The translations under genes and the position numbers were made by a program. A DNA stretch of 64,000 nucleotides from Parcubacteria group bacterium. GTDB lineage: Bacteria > Patescibacteriota > Minisyncoccia > Moranbacterales > JAKLHP01. Where the stretch lies: assembly GCA_041657845.1 (NCBI GenBank), contig JBBABD010000001.1, positions 1 to 64,000 on the forward strand, written 5' to 3'. Of the stretch, positions 52,628 through 62,021 are shown piece after piece (the first letter of the stretch is position 1; every line of letters begins with the position of its first letter). The notes under the pieces are model-generated. The model did not search any database, had not been told where the DNA came from, and worked only from the letters and a program-made list of their open reading frames with translations.

Positions 52628-52972
52628 ATGAAATTACAACTTTATCAAATCATCATTTTTGCAATCTCCGCTTTTATGATTTTTCAGGGAGTCAAAAACT
52701 TTATCAGCGGTAAAAGCGGACAGACAATCTACAAACTATCGATTCGAATAATTGTTTGGGGCGGAATGGCAATTGTTACCATTTTCCCCAAGCTTATTCA
52801 TCTCTTGGCCAAAACTCTCGGGATCATAGATAATATGAATGCGGTAGTTTTGACCGGATTTCTGCTGGTTTTTCTGATGATATTCAAACTGCTCTCGGCT
52901 ATTGAGCGCCTAGAGCAACAGCTTTCGGAGGTTACCAGAAAAGACGCGCTAAGAGGAATGAAAGACAAATGA
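52628..52972 (+). CDS. DUF2304 membrane protein
   Basis: 114 residues with three TM segments (~5-25, 40-60, 75-92) and a C-terminal coiled-coil-like stretch AIERLEQQLSEVTRKDALR. The family is regularly encoded after a GT2 gene, as here (18-bp gap), and is thought to help it at the membrane. Its stop overlaps the next start (ATGA at 52969-52972). Confidence 0.88.
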   Translation: MKLQLYQIIIFAISAFMIFQGVKNFISGKSGQTIYKLSIRIIVWGGMAIVTIFPKLIHLLAKTLGIIDNMNAVVLTGFLLVFLMIFKLLSAIERLEQQLSEVTRKDALRGMKDK

Positions 52973-54117
52973 AAATTATTATTTTTTGCCCATATTATTC
53001 TCCGCACATTGGAGGCCTTGAAACTCACGCCGATGAGTTCAACAAATATCTATCTCAGAGAGGGATAGATATAACTGTTTTTACGCCCAGATTACCGAAA
53101 AACGCACCTGAGAATGAAATAAGATATGGCAATGTAAAGATCATGAGGTTTCCAGCTTTTGAAATAATTTCAAACTATCCCCTGCCGAAATTCTGGACAA
53201 AAAAATATCGGGATTTAAAAAAAGAGATAAAAAAAGAAAAATATGACATTGTTATTTCCAGAACCAGATTTTTCAACACTTCCCTGTTGGCGCTGATATA
53301 TTCAAAAACAAAAAAAACAAAATGGATCCACATCGAACACGGATCCGATTTTGTAGAACTGTCGAGTAATCTGAAAACACTGCTTGCAAGATTCTATGAT
53401 TATACATTCGGAAGACTCATATTCAAAAATTCTGATATTAATATTTCAATTTCCAGAGCAGTTAAAAAGTTTGTTTATAAATTTGACAAGCGCGAATCGC
53501 CTGTTATTTATCGCGGGCTTGATCTGGGAGAAATAGACAATATAATTCCCGACATTGAAACAAAAAATAAATATGAGGGAAAAATAATAATTTCTTTTGT
53601 TGGAAGATTATACAAATGGAAAGGCGTAAAAAACAGCATCGAAGCGATAAAATCACTCCCCGAAGAAATAAAGAAAAAAATTGTTTTTTTGATAATCGGA
53701 GATGGAGAAGATTTCTCCTATTTGAAAAAAATTTCCGAAAATGAAAAAACAATAGAAATGTTAGGCAACCTGCCCAGAGAAAAAGCTATTGCTATTCTAA
53801 AAATTACTGACATTTATCTCCATTCAGCGTATCCGGGCGGAGGCTTGTCTACTTCCCTGCTTGAAGCAATGTATTGCGGATGCGCAGTCATTGCTACTCC
53901 GAATGAAGGAGCGGATGAAGTGATCGAAAATGATAAAAATGGAATTTTAATAGAAACCGCAAATTCTGTCGACATTACAAAAAATTTGTTAAAATTGATC
54001 AATAATATAAATTTAAAAATGTTTATCCCTGACAATGGTAAAGTTTCAGTAAAAAATAAATTCAACTGGATGCCGTCAATTGAAACCTACAATAAAATTT
54101 TTAATAAGTTAAAATGA
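52969..54117 (+). CDS. Glycosyltransferase family 4
   Basis: GT-B enzyme of 382 residues: MKIIIFCPYYSPHIGGLETHADEF at the N-terminus, FVGRLYKWKGVKNSIEAI in the donor half, and YPGGGLSTSLLEAMYCG, in which the first Glu of the usual EGFG motif is absent (PGGG). ATGA overlaps on both sides (52969-52972 and 54114-54117) indicate translational coupling with DUF2304 and the methyltransferase. Confidence 0.92.
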   Translation: MKIIIFCPYYSPHIGGLETHADEFNKYLSQRGIDITVFTPRLPKNAPENEIRYGNVKIMRFPAFEIISNYPLPKFWTKKYRDLKKEIKKEKYDIVISRTRFFNTSLLALIYSKTKKTKWIHIEHGSDFVELSSNLKTLLARFYDYTFGRLIFKNSDINISISRAVKKFVYKFDKRESPVIYRGLDLGEIDNIIPDIETKNKYEGKIIISFVGRLYKWKGVKNSIEAIKSLPEEIKKKIVFLIIGDGEDFSYLKKISENEKTIEMLGNLPREKAIAILKITDIYLHSAYPGGGLSTSLLEAMYCGCAVIATPNEGADEVIENDKNGILIETANSVDITKNLLKLINNINLKMFIPDNGKVSVKNKFNWMPSIETYNKIFNKLK

Positions 54118-55100
54118 ATATTAAAAACAAAATTTCACCACTCGTAGAACTTTTAAGAGGATTGGTTTCCTATTTGCCCGGTTTCGATGCTCCTGTATTC
54201 ACCAGAACCGGCGGAACAAATTCTGCCAGATATTGTTATTCGGTCTGGCTAAGGCATCTTGTTATGGCAAAAGAAAGTGGCGTTTTTTCCGAGATGCCGA
54301 AAGTTATCGCCGAGCTGGGACCGGGAGATTCTCTGGGCATGGGGCTGGCAGCTCTACTCTCGGGAGGGGAAAAATATTACGCCTTTGACGTAGTAAAATA
54401 TGCCGACATTGAAAAAAATCTGGAGATATTGGATGAATTAATCGAACTTTTCAGATTAAAAAAATCCATCCCCAATGATAAAGAATTTCCGCTAGTAAAA
54501 CCGTACCTTGAAAATTATTCCTTTCCAGATGAGATATTGAATGAGGAGTTATTAAAAAACAGCTTAAAGGAAGAAAGGTTGGATCTCATTCGTGAATCGA
54601 TAAAAAATCCCGAAAAGGAAAAAGGTATGATTGTCTATCAGGTTCCATGGAATGATTCGTCAATCATCAAGAAAAATTCCGTTGATATGATTTTTTCTCA
54701 AGCAACGCTGGAACACGTGGATGACATTGAAAATACTTACCAGATTATGTATGAATGGCTAAAACTGGGTGGCTTTATTTCTCATCAGATAGACCTTAAA
54801 TGCCACGGCACTTCCGAAGAATGGAACGGCCACTGGACTTATTCCGATCCAGCTTGGAAAGTTATCAGGGGCAAGAGACAATGGCTACTTAACAGGCTCC
54901 CCTGTTCCGAACATATAAAATTATTGGAGAAAAATAATTTTAATTCCATTTGCATAAAAAAAATAAAAACTCCTTCAAAGATCGCCAGAAAATCTTTAGC
55001 AGATAAGTTTAAGAGTGTCTCCGAAGAAGATCTAAAAATCAGCGGAGTATTTTTTATAGCGGAGAAATATGGCGGAAAAAATAACCGAAATGGAAGATGA
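54114..55100 (+). CDS. SAM-dependent methyltransferase, class I-like
   Basis: 328 residues. AELGPGDSLGMGLAALLSG (~66-84) is the SAM motif I, YYAFDVVKYAD follows as motif II, and VDMIFSQATLEHVDDIENTYQIMYEWLKLGGFISHQID is the post-motif block of Methyltransf_11-type enzymes. Between them is a ~90-residue insertion. It probably modifies a glycan or lipid intermediate of this operon. The flippase start at 55069 lies within its last 32 bp. Confidence 0.85.
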   Translation: MNIKNKISPLVELLRGLVSYLPGFDAPVFTRTGGTNSARYCYSVWLRHLVMAKESGVFSEMPKVIAELGPGDSLGMGLAALLSGGEKYYAFDVVKYADIEKNLEILDELIELFRLKKSIPNDKEFPLVKPYLENYSFPDEILNEELLKNSLKEERLDLIRESIKNPEKEKGMIVYQVPWNDSSIIKKNSVDMIFSQATLEHVDDIENTYQIMYEWLKLGGFISHQIDLKCHGTSEEWNGHWTYSDPAWKVIRGKRQWLLNRLPCSEHIKLLEKNNFNSICIKKIKTPSKIARKSLADKFKSVSEEDLKISGVFFIAEKYGGKNNRNGR

Positions 55101-56592
55101 AGATTTAAAAGAATCTATAAATGAAATTGCTCAAGGAGCCAGTGTGTCTTTTGTATTCGGACTGGCTGGTTATTTATTAATTTTCATTTTCAAATTATTA
55201 GCAGCAAGATACCTCGGACCGGAAAAATATGGGGTTTTTGAATTAGGAAATACCCTTTTTCTTGTGTTTGTTTTAATTTCTTCCTTAGGAATTCTAACTG
55301 GAATAGCGCGATTTATACCCTATTATCTGAAGAAAAAAGAATTCTCGCTTTTGCATGGATATGTCAGTTTCGTGTTTAAATTTCCTCTTATAGCTTCCAT
55401 AATTGTCGGAAGCATAGCATTCTTGAGTTCAGATTTCATTGCCAGTTTTTTTAATCGCTCATCCGACTTTGCATTGTTCATAAAAATAATAAGTTTAGCA
55501 ATTCCATTAAAAGTTCTAAGCAACACAGCCAGACAGATTATAACATCAAGAAAAAAAATATTCTACAAAAGCTTTAGTGAAGCTATCATAGAAAAATTTA
55601 TATTATTTTGCGGATTGGGATTAATTTCATTCTTCAATCTTTCACTATTATATATATTTATTACATTATTATTTTCAACATTAATATCGTTGATATTCGA
55701 ACTTTTTATTTACAAAAAAATAAAATTACCTTTAGCGCAAAATGAAACAACTCTGCACAAAGAGTGGATATTATTTTCTCTGCCATTGTTTTTAAGCGGT
55801 TTTTTCAATTATTTTATAAAATGGAGTGACAACATAGTTATCGGTAAAATGCTGGCAGTATCTTTCTTGGGTATTTATGCAATAGCCTATTCCATTGGCG
55901 ATGTTTTGGGATTTTTCCAAAATATTTTCATGTCCATACTTAACCCTATTTTTTCCGAAAAATATGCTTTGGATAAAAACGACGAGCTTAATTTTCTTTT
56001 TAAAAAAGTATCTACTTGGGCTTTCGGACTCGCATTCCCCTTGTTTATTTTCATTCTAATTTTCGGAAAAGATTTCCTGACTTTATTCTACGGAAATAGT
56101 TATTCCTCCGGATATCTCCCATTGATAATAATAAGCTCGGGATTAATGTTTTTTCTAGCCACGGGACCAAATGAGTCTATATTGATATTGCATAAAAAAA
56201 CCGGATTCATTTTTAAAGTGAACACTTTCGTTGCCATACTCAATATATTCTTGAATATAGTTTTAATTAAATATTTAGGCATTGCTGGAGCCGCTCTGGC
56301 ATCTGCCTTTTCTATGGCACTAAGAAGTTTGATCACTTTTGTCGAAGCAAAAAAAATAAGCGCAATCTCCGTAAATAATAGTGCTTATTTTAAATTTATA
56401 GTCTCGGCATTTATCACTTATGCATTAGTTTTGCTAACTAAAAGTTTTATTTTCAAAAACGGCCTTGCAATGCTTTTATTATTTGGATTTGGAACAACCA
56501 TCATTTATTTTTTAGCATCTTACCTGACTAAAGCAATAACCAAAGAAGATATTTGGACAATTTTATCATTAGTAAAGAAAAAACAATTATGA
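55069..56592 (+). CDS. Wzx-type oligosaccharide flippase
   Basis: 507 residues with 12-14 TM helices. The N-terminus after an acidic leader reads INEIAQGASVSFVFGLAGYLLIFIFKLLAARYLGPEKYGVF, typical of the MOP/PST flippase family that moves undecaprenyl-linked units across the membrane. A start at 55090 (MEDEDLKES) would shorten the overlap with the methyltransferase to 11 bp. Last gene of the plus-strand run; it converges with the minus-strand operon 41 bp later. Confidence 0.92.
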   Translation: MAEKITEMEDEDLKESINEIAQGASVSFVFGLAGYLLIFIFKLLAARYLGPEKYGVFELGNTLFLVFVLISSLGILTGIARFIPYYLKKKEFSLLHGYVSFVFKFPLIASIIVGSIAFLSSDFIASFFNRSSDFALFIKIISLAIPLKVLSNTARQIITSRKKIFYKSFSEAIIEKFILFCGLGLISFFNLSLLYIFITLLFSTLISLIFELFIYKKIKLPLAQNETTLHKEWILFSLPLFLSGFFNYFIKWSDNIVIGKMLAVSFLGIYAIAYSIGDVLGFFQNIFMSILNPIFSEKYALDKNDELNFLFKKVSTWAFGLAFPLFIFILIFGKDFLTLFYGNSYSSGYLPLIIISSGLMFFLATGPNESILILHKKTGFIFKVNTFVAILNIFLNIVLIKYLGIAGAALASAFSMALRSLITFVEAKKISAISVNNSAYFKFIVSAFITYALVLLTKSFIFKNGLAMLLLFGFGTTIIYFLASYLTKAITKEDIWTILSLVKKKQL

Positions 56593-56633
56593 ACTAAATG
56601 ATAACGGGGGTATTTTTAATATTATTACCTGTT

Positions 56634-57401
56634 CTAAAATGAATTATTTATTCTCCCTACTATAAAATTTATCATTTCCTTCTGATGCAAATTTATTGAG
56701 CGATAATGAACCGTAATCGCCAAAACTCCATCGTCCAAGTTAGAATTTTTAATGATATCTTCTATATTTTTTTTTGTTATACACTGGATCCTGTAATTGA
56801 ATATTTCCTTGTGCTTTCCAAAATCCAAAATTTTAGGATAACACAAGTTTCTGTTTCTAAAATAATTCTTATAAATTTTAAGAAAAGATTTAAGATATAT
56901 TCGATTGAATTGAATTTCTCTTGGAAGTGGCCCCATTCCCCTGCTTATGTATTTGTATCCGACTTTTTCTGCTGCTGATATTGCCTCTCTTGAAAATCTA
57001 TCATGAGGAGCTACTATGGTATCAATTTCAATATTAAACGCTTTTTCTAATAGTTTCTTCCCTTCCGCAAGCTCTCGGGCTAGTATGCCTAGATCCCTTC
57101 TCTCCATTTCAAATTTTCCATCATAATTCTTATGAGTAAGCCCGTGCTGGTAAATTTTGACTTTTCCTTCTTTTATTTTCGTTTTCAAAAAATAAACCAA
57201 CTCCTTGTTCATTGCGATGGGATAATTTTCATTTTTATTTTCCATACATAATTGCATAGGGATAGCTCCACTAACTAATCCAACATTAGGAATTACCGCA
57301 AAGTTAATCGGTATTCTATCCCAAATATCTCCATATGCAAATTCAATTTGACTTACCTTCGTAAAATATGACAAATCGTCATCTCTAAGCATTAATTTCA
57401 T
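56634..57401 (-). CDS. Polysaccharide deacetylase-like (DUF2334/NodB-fold) protein
   Basis: 255 residues. MLRDDDLSYFT (4-14) carries the first metal-binding Asp pair, KIYQHGLTHKNYDG (~82-95) the His motif, and VAPHDRFSREAISAAEKVGY (~129-148) the PxxR-like block; VHYRSINLHQKE lies near the end. This is the NodB (CE4) layout in the DUF2334-like form. No signal peptide, so a cytoplasmic glycan or lipid-sugar substrate is likely. Last gene of the minus operon. Confidence 0.75.
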   Translation of the reverse strand: MKLMLRDDDLSYFTKVSQIEFAYGDIWDRIPINFAVIPNVGLVSGAIPMQLCMENKNENYPIAMNKELVYFLKTKIKEGKVKIYQHGLTHKNYDGKFEMERRDLGILARELAEGKKLLEKAFNIEIDTIVAPHDRFSREAISAAEKVGYKYISRGMGPLPREIQFNRIYLKSFLKIYKNYFRNRNLCYPKILDFGKHKEIFNYRIQCITKKNIEDIIKNSNLDDGVLAITVHYRSINLHQKEMINFIVGRINNSF

Positions 57402-57418
57402 AATAATAATATAAAAAA

Positions 57419-58015
57419 TTATTTCAAAGAAAGGCTAGCAAAAATTTTGGATTTTGTTTCCCTAAGTGGGAGTTTTTCAAAAATAGGATTATAACGATCG
57501 GGGTAAAATGTTTTATACTCCAAAACTTTAAAGCCGTGTCTTTCTGCCAGATTGAACAAATTTTGTTTGCTATACCAATTCACATGTTCAGGATTATCAA
57601 TATTTTCAATATTAAATAAAAGTTTCATGATTCTTGCTATATTTCCAAATGCAAAAACATTGGGCGTCGTTATAATCAATTTACCTTCTTTTTTCAAATG
57701 CTTTCTCGCGGAACATAAAAATTTCCCCGGATTAGATAAATGTTCGATCAATTCTCCCGCTATTATTATATCGAATTTATCATTTAAATTAAACTCTTCC
57801 GCATCCGCGCAGATTGCGTTGTAACCTTTTGATTTTAACATATTAACATCATCTTCTAGGCAATCAATTCCAATCGTTTCCTTGGCTTCATTTCTTATTT
57901 TATCGTGCAACCAATTCGGATTGGATATTGATTTTTCCCAATTGTGCTGGACAAACCCAACATCCAGTACTTTTTTGCCCTTGATATAAGGCTTCAATAG
58001 TTCAATTCTTTTCAT
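57419..58015 (-). CDS. Class I SAM-dependent methyltransferase
   Basis: 198 residues. KKVLDVGFVQHNW (14-26) is motif I, here with F-V-Q in place of the usual G-x-G; ETIGIDCLEDDV follows, then FDIIIAGELIEHLSNPGKFL and LIITTPNVFAFGN. It belongs with Methyltransf_11/23 enzymes. The missing second Gly of motif I is notable. It overlaps the GT4 gene upstream by 4 bp (ATGA at 58012-58015). Confidence 0.85.
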   Translation of the reverse strand: MKRIELLKPYIKGKKVLDVGFVQHNWEKSISNPNWLHDKIRNEAKETIGIDCLEDDVNMLKSKGYNAICADAEEFNLNDKFDIIIAGELIEHLSNPGKFLCSARKHLKKEGKLIITTPNVFAFGNIARIMKLLFNIENIDNPEHVNWYSKQNLFNLAERHGFKVLEYKTFYPDRYNPIFEKLPLRETKSKIFASLSLK

Positions 58016-59157
58016 TTGCGCAAATTTTTATTGATTATTTCACTTACAATTTCACTCATTTTCCCCGAAAAATTATCCCACGTTCCATTTTTCTCGATAT
58101 TTTTTCGAGCCTCTTTCCCTATTTCTAATATTTTATTCTGATTGTTATAAAAAAATAATATCTTTTCTTTTATAGCTTCTGTATTCCTAATTGGAATTAT
58201 AAAACCGTCTATTCCGTTTCTTATAATTGATCCGGAGTTTTCTGTACAAATAACTGACAATCCGCAAGCCATTGCTTCTTTTATTACTCTCGAGGATCCC
58301 TCACTTAAGGATGGATGGACAAGAACGGAGGATTGATGATAGAAATCAATTGGATCGGAATGTTTTATAAACTTGATATTTTTAAAACTTTTATATCTGT
58401 TGAAAATAACTTGCATTTCTTTACTGGGGTTTCCAAGCAGAACCAACTCGCTTCTTTTTAAATCCATTTTGGACCATGCCTCAAGCAAATATTGAAATCC
58501 TTTGAGAAGTCCGCAATTGGCCATCGCCAAAACTCTAAATACGTTATCTGTTTTTTCCCCGGGTTTGAATTTTTTCGTATCTATGCCTCCGGTTAAAACA
58601 AAAATATTTTCTGGTTTAAAACCTGCTTTCACATATGTTGATTTGCAATATTCGGATTGGGAAATAATATATTTAGAGCTGACAAGCGATTTTTCCAAAT
58701 GATCTGCTTTGTACTCTTGGGGAAAATTAAATCCGTATTTCAAAAATTCCTGTTTATTCATATCAGAAATCATTCTTCCAGTAGCACTGGTTCCAATATT
58801 TATCGTAATTTTCCCCATTCGGTTAAATTTTTGACAGGTTCTCCTGAATGAATATGGATGGAATATAATTATATTAGCATCATCTTTTTTAAAATAAGCG
58901 AAAAAATCAAGAACTGAATAAATGTCGACTCTGATGTGGAAAAATTTTTTAAATAAATAAATTATTTGAAAAATTATTTTTCCTCCTAAAACAATCTTTT
59001 TAAATCTCGGATCATTTCCTTTATAATCACGACAATACACATTAGAAATGTTATCTTTCAAGCTTTCAAAAATGGCTCTGGCATAATCAGATTTGAGATT
59101 TTTCAGTTCTCCTAAGTCGGCAATCGTATAAAGAGATACTTTTATTTTTTTCGACAT
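58012..59157 (-). CDS. Glycosyltransferase family 4
   Basis: GT-B enzyme of 381 residues. Donor half: NIFVLTGGIDTKKFKPG, VLAMANCGLLKGFQYLLEAW, and SSVLVHPSLSEGSSRVIKEAMACGLS (E-x7-E as EGSSRVIKE). The N-terminal half is more diverged. Overlaps the methyltransferase upstream by 16 bp and the one downstream by 4 bp, so translation is coupled. Confidence 0.9.
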   Translation of the reverse strand: MSKKIKVSLYTIADLGELKNLKSDYARAIFESLKDNISNVYCRDYKGNDPRFKKIVLGGKIIFQIIYLFKKFFHIRVDIYSVLDFFAYFKKDDANIIIFHPYSFRRTCQKFNRMGKITINIGTSATGRMISDMNKQEFLKYGFNFPQEYKADHLEKSLVSSKYIISQSEYCKSTYVKAGFKPENIFVLTGGIDTKKFKPGEKTDNVFRVLAMANCGLLKGFQYLLEAWSKMDLKRSELVLLGNPSKEMQVIFNRYKSFKNIKFIKHSDPIDFYHQSSVLVHPSLSEGSSRVIKEAMACGLSVICTENSGSIIRNGIDGFIIPIRNTEAIKEKILFFYNNQNKILEIGKEARKNIEKNGTWDNFSGKMSEIVSEIINKNLRK

Positions 59158-59900
59158 ATGTATATCTGGTTAAGCCCTAAATTTCTTATCAAAGGAATTT
59201 TCGACAGAAACAGTTCTGACTTAAATAATATTTTTTCAGGAAGTAAAATAATTTTTTTTCTTCCGGGAAAAACAGTAAACTTTTCAATCTTGATAATTTC
59301 AAATCCCGATTCATCAAGCAGTTTTCGAAACTCTTTTTCCGTCGCGGTATTTATGATTTTTCCTTTTTCTTTCAGTAAATTTTTTCTAATCCAAAATTGA
59401 ATGCCAAGCAATGAAAATCTATTTATATGATTATTGATAATCAAATATCCATCGTCTTTTAAACATTTACACAATTCTGCAAGAATTATGCCCTTATTTT
59501 CTTTCTCCATATTAAGAAATAGTCTGAAGGAAGTTATCAAATCGAATTTTTTTCCATCTAGAAGATTTTTATTTTCCACTATATTTCCGCATAAAAAATC
59601 AGCATTAGTTTTCTTTTTAGCTTCTTCCAACATAGCAAATGAAGTGTCTATGCCAATAATCTCTTTAAAATTAAACTCTTTATTTAAGTATTCTATTATT
59701 CTTCCTGTCCCACAAGCAAAATCCATATAACTAACTTTTCCGAGATTTCTAAAATTTCCAGAAACAATTCGCTTTAGAAAATATTTTTCTAACTCCCAAA
59801 TAAACAATTCGAATTTATTTTCTATTTTTTTATCATATCCCTTTCCTCTTTTTGAATTATTTTGATAGCTCTTAGTATAATTTGATTTGTAATTTTCCAT
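59142..59900 (-). CDS. Class I SAM-dependent methyltransferase
   Basis: 252 residues. YMDFACGTGRIIEYL (~59-73) is motif I, IIGIDTSFAMLEEAKKK motif II, FDLITSFRLFLNMEKENKGIIL and LKDDGYLIINNHIN complete the fold. The C-terminal ~90 residues are basic and hydrophobic and could bind a lipid or membrane. Overlaps the kinase-like gene upstream by 29 bp. Confidence 0.87.
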   Translation of the reverse strand: MENYKSNYTKSYQNNSKRGKGYDKKIENKFELFIWELEKYFLKRIVSGNFRNLGKVSYMDFACGTGRIIEYLNKEFNFKEIIGIDTSFAMLEEAKKKTNADFLCGNIVENKNLLDGKKFDLITSFRLFLNMEKENKGIILAELCKCLKDDGYLIINNHINRFSLLGIQFWIRKNLLKEKGKIINTATEKEFRKLLDESGFEIIKIEKFTVFPGRKKIILLPEKILFKSELFLSKIPLIRNLGLNQIYICRKK

Positions 59901-60699
59901 TTTCGAATTTTTTAATTAAATAATTTAAGTATAAATTTATTATAAATTTTTTTAATCTATAAATAAAGCTACTGGACATATAGGGTTTTCCTTTTTTCAA
60001 TAATTCAATGAAAATCTTATTCAGTAGATCTTCTTTAATTTCAAATTTTGAATTCTGCATATATCCATCTAAAAAATATCTAGTTATTAATTTTCGCTGT
60101 CTAAATAATAGCATCTCATAAATTAGATTAGTTGGATAAATATTTTTTATAAATCTTAGAATATCCTCATAAATTAATTCCTTCCTAGGCATTGGATCGA
60201 GTATTACCACTTTTTCGTTATCCAAAAAAATTAAATTTTTTTCATTTAAATCGCCATGAATTTTGGAAATAGGAATGTTTTCTTTGCTATATCTAATAAA
60301 ATTTTCATTATGAAAATTCGCCAAAAAATTTCCTATTCCAACAAATTTTTTTTCTATATTCCCCATTTTTCCCCAAAATATAGATTTAATTAAATAATGG
60401 TAAAAACCAATACCATTATAATAATCCATACAAATTACTTTTTGAGAAATCGTCTTTACATTGGGAACAATAACCACGTCAGATTTTATTTTCACGAGAT
60501 CATTATAAGATTCTATTTCTTCTTTTGCTAATCTTTTACTATCGAATTTTTTAAAAAAATAATCACCCTTTCCAGTTGACAGCATGAAGCTGTCGGCATA
60601 ATAACCTTTATGTATTTGATAAATTTTAGATGAATTATTTTCTGCTTCAAATAGTTTCAAATCTTCTTTAATCTTATATTTTTTTATCAATTTTTTCAT
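59872..60699 (-). CDS. Kinase-like protein (APH/LPS-kinase fold)
   Basis: 275 residues. KIHGDLNEKNLIFL (~141-154) is the catalytic HGDxxxxN motif of aminoglycoside-phosphotransferase and Kdo-kinase-like enzymes, and VVILDPMPRKE supplies the metal-binding Asp (DP in place of DFG/DFD). N-terminal FFKKFDSKRLAKEE gives the ATP-contacting Lys. In this setting phosphorylation of a sugar or lipid-linked glycan is the likely role, which could pair with the extracytoplasmic phosphoesterases upstream (inference). Confidence 0.82.
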   Translation of the reverse strand: MKKLIKKYKIKEDLKLFEAENNSSKIYQIHKGYYADSFMLSTGKGDYFFKKFDSKRLAKEEIESYNDLVKIKSDVVIVPNVKTISQKVICMDYYNGIGFYHYLIKSIFWGKMGNIEKKFVGIGNFLANFHNENFIRYSKENIPISKIHGDLNEKNLIFLDNEKVVILDPMPRKELIYEDILRFIKNIYPTNLIYEMLLFRQRKLITRYFLDGYMQNSKFEIKEDLLNKIFIELLKKGKPYMSSSFIYRLKKFIINLYLNYLIKKFENGKLQIKLY

Positions 60700-60741
60700 T
60701 CAAGAATTGCTTAAAAAAATTAACTTATTGAACAATTTAGA

Positions 60742-61488
60742 TTATTTATTATTTTTCTTTGCAAGGTAAAAAACGGTACTTTCGAGACCATATTTCATTT
60801 TGTTAAAAGGGTAAAAGCAGAAGTACAATATGGGCTTTAGAATCTTATGTATTGCTATTTTCTTTAAGTTCCATGTTCTATATTCAAGTGGTTTGCTCAT
60901 AAAATAAACTACATCATAACCACAATCTTTTAACAATTCAAATATTCTCCATGGAGAATACTCTTCAAAATGCAATTCTGACATTAAGTCAGTCTTCCCG
61001 AAAAAAAACAATTTAATTACATTCTCTATTCTATAAATACTTGGAGTAGAAATTATTATATACCCCCCCTTTTTCATTTTTCTGCTTACTTCATTAAGCA
61101 ATCCATCGGGATTATCAACGTGTTCTATTATGTTATTGCATATAACTATATCGAAATATTCATTTTGCATGGGTATATTCATCGCGTCACATGAAATAAA
61201 ACTTATTTCTTTAAAAATACTTCTTGCTTTATTGATAGCTATCCCCGATTTATCTATACCAAAAACATCCGCTTTTTCAAACAAGTTTTTTATTTCATAC
61301 GTAATATAGCCTTCTCCGCATCCAACATCTAAAATCTTTGGTTCTTTAGTATTTAATAATTTTTTTGCCTTTAAGCAAAGCTTCTTTGTAAAATAAATTC
61401 TTCTTTTTTGGAATTCTGATTCGATGTTGTTTTTTACTTTATACGGATCTCCATTTTCATATTCATCATTTTTTAAAATTTTATTCAT
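60742..61488 (-). CDS. Class I SAM-dependent methyltransferase downstream of a poly-G tract
   Basis: 248 residues from ATG 61488 (MNKILKNDEYENGDPYKV). An in-frame start at 61530 would read through the homopolymer as a run of Gly and is not credible. Motif I is PKILDVGCGEGYITYEI (~62-78), then DVFGIDKSGIAI, FDIVICNNIIEHVDNPDGLL and GGYIIISTPSIYRIENVI. On the coding strand 22 G lie 15 nt before the ATG, where promoter or ribosome binding elements would be. Expression may therefore depend on tract length, if the tract is real. Confidence 0.88.
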   Translation of the reverse strand: MNKILKNDEYENGDPYKVKNNIESEFQKRRIYFTKKLCLKAKKLLNTKEPKILDVGCGEGYITYEIKNLFEKADVFGIDKSGIAINKARSIFKEISFISCDAMNIPMQNEYFDIVICNNIIEHVDNPDGLLNEVSRKMKKGGYIIISTPSIYRIENVIKLFFFGKTDLMSELHFEEYSPWRIFELLKDCGYDVVYFMSKPLEYRTWNLKKIAIHKILKPILYFCFYPFNKMKYGLESTVFYLAKKNNK

Positions 61489-61503
61489 TTTTAAATCAGA
61501 ACA

Positions 61504-61525
61504 CCCCCCCCCCCCCCCCCCCCCC
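61504..61525. repeat. 22-bp poly-C (poly-G on coding strand) tract
   Basis: Uninterrupted run of 22 C on the plus strand, the only long G/C homopolymer in a very AT-rich window. It lies between the methyltransferase start and the right end of the IS200 element. Either a contingency (phase-variable) tract or a sequencing/assembly artefact. Confidence 0.9.
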
Positions 61526-61601
61526 GCCAAAGGCGGTGGCTTGATGAATAGGGTCGCCTCAAAGGCGATCAGCCTTCATCTCACGCTTAGGTGTTAATTA
61601 A

Positions 61602-62021
61602 TTAGCTTTTGTTAATATTTATCGTCTTCTTCTTGCTGTTCTCTGATATATTTTTGATTATCTCTTCGTCGAATCCGATGGTTAAAACTGCATATCCTCT
61701 TGCCCAGAAATGCGCTCCGGTGTAATTTCTGTCTTTTTCTCCCATCCTTGCGACTGCAATAGCGCTTTTCCCTTTCATGAATCCGATAACTGAGGCTACG
61801 GCATATTTGGGCAGGATTTCAATACACATGTGGACGTGGTCTTTGGTGAGATTTCCTTCGGTGATTTTGCTTTCTTTCTGCTCTGCCAGTTCGTGGAGGA
61901 TTTTTGCCAGTTCTGTCCTGATTTTACCATAGATTACACTTTTTCTTTTCTTGGGTATAAATATTATATGATATTTGCAATTCCATTTTGAGTGAGATAA
62001 ACTTTGATAGAGATTAGGCAC
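61602..62021 (-). pseudogene. tnpA: IS200 transposase TnpA frameshifted before the catalytic tyrosine
   Basis: Y1 HUH transposase. WNCKYHIIFIPKKRK and KDHVHMCIEI (the H-x-H metal site) are intact, as is HFWARGYAVLTIGFDEEIIK. After this the frame reads NISENSKKKT..., which is not IS200-like. The next frame over reads YIREQQEEDDKY and a stop at 61612-61614, exactly the expected ending with the catalytic Tyr (codon 61648-61650). One base is therefore missing in the A5 run at 61651-61655. Initiation is at GTG 62021, inside a 5' hairpin. The product cannot cleave DNA unless a shift restores the frame. Confidence 0.9.

Noticed and set aside
56593..56633. Terminator between the convergent operons
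   Set aside because: Only a weak stem (GGTA/TACC) with no T tract on the expected side; not strong enough to call.
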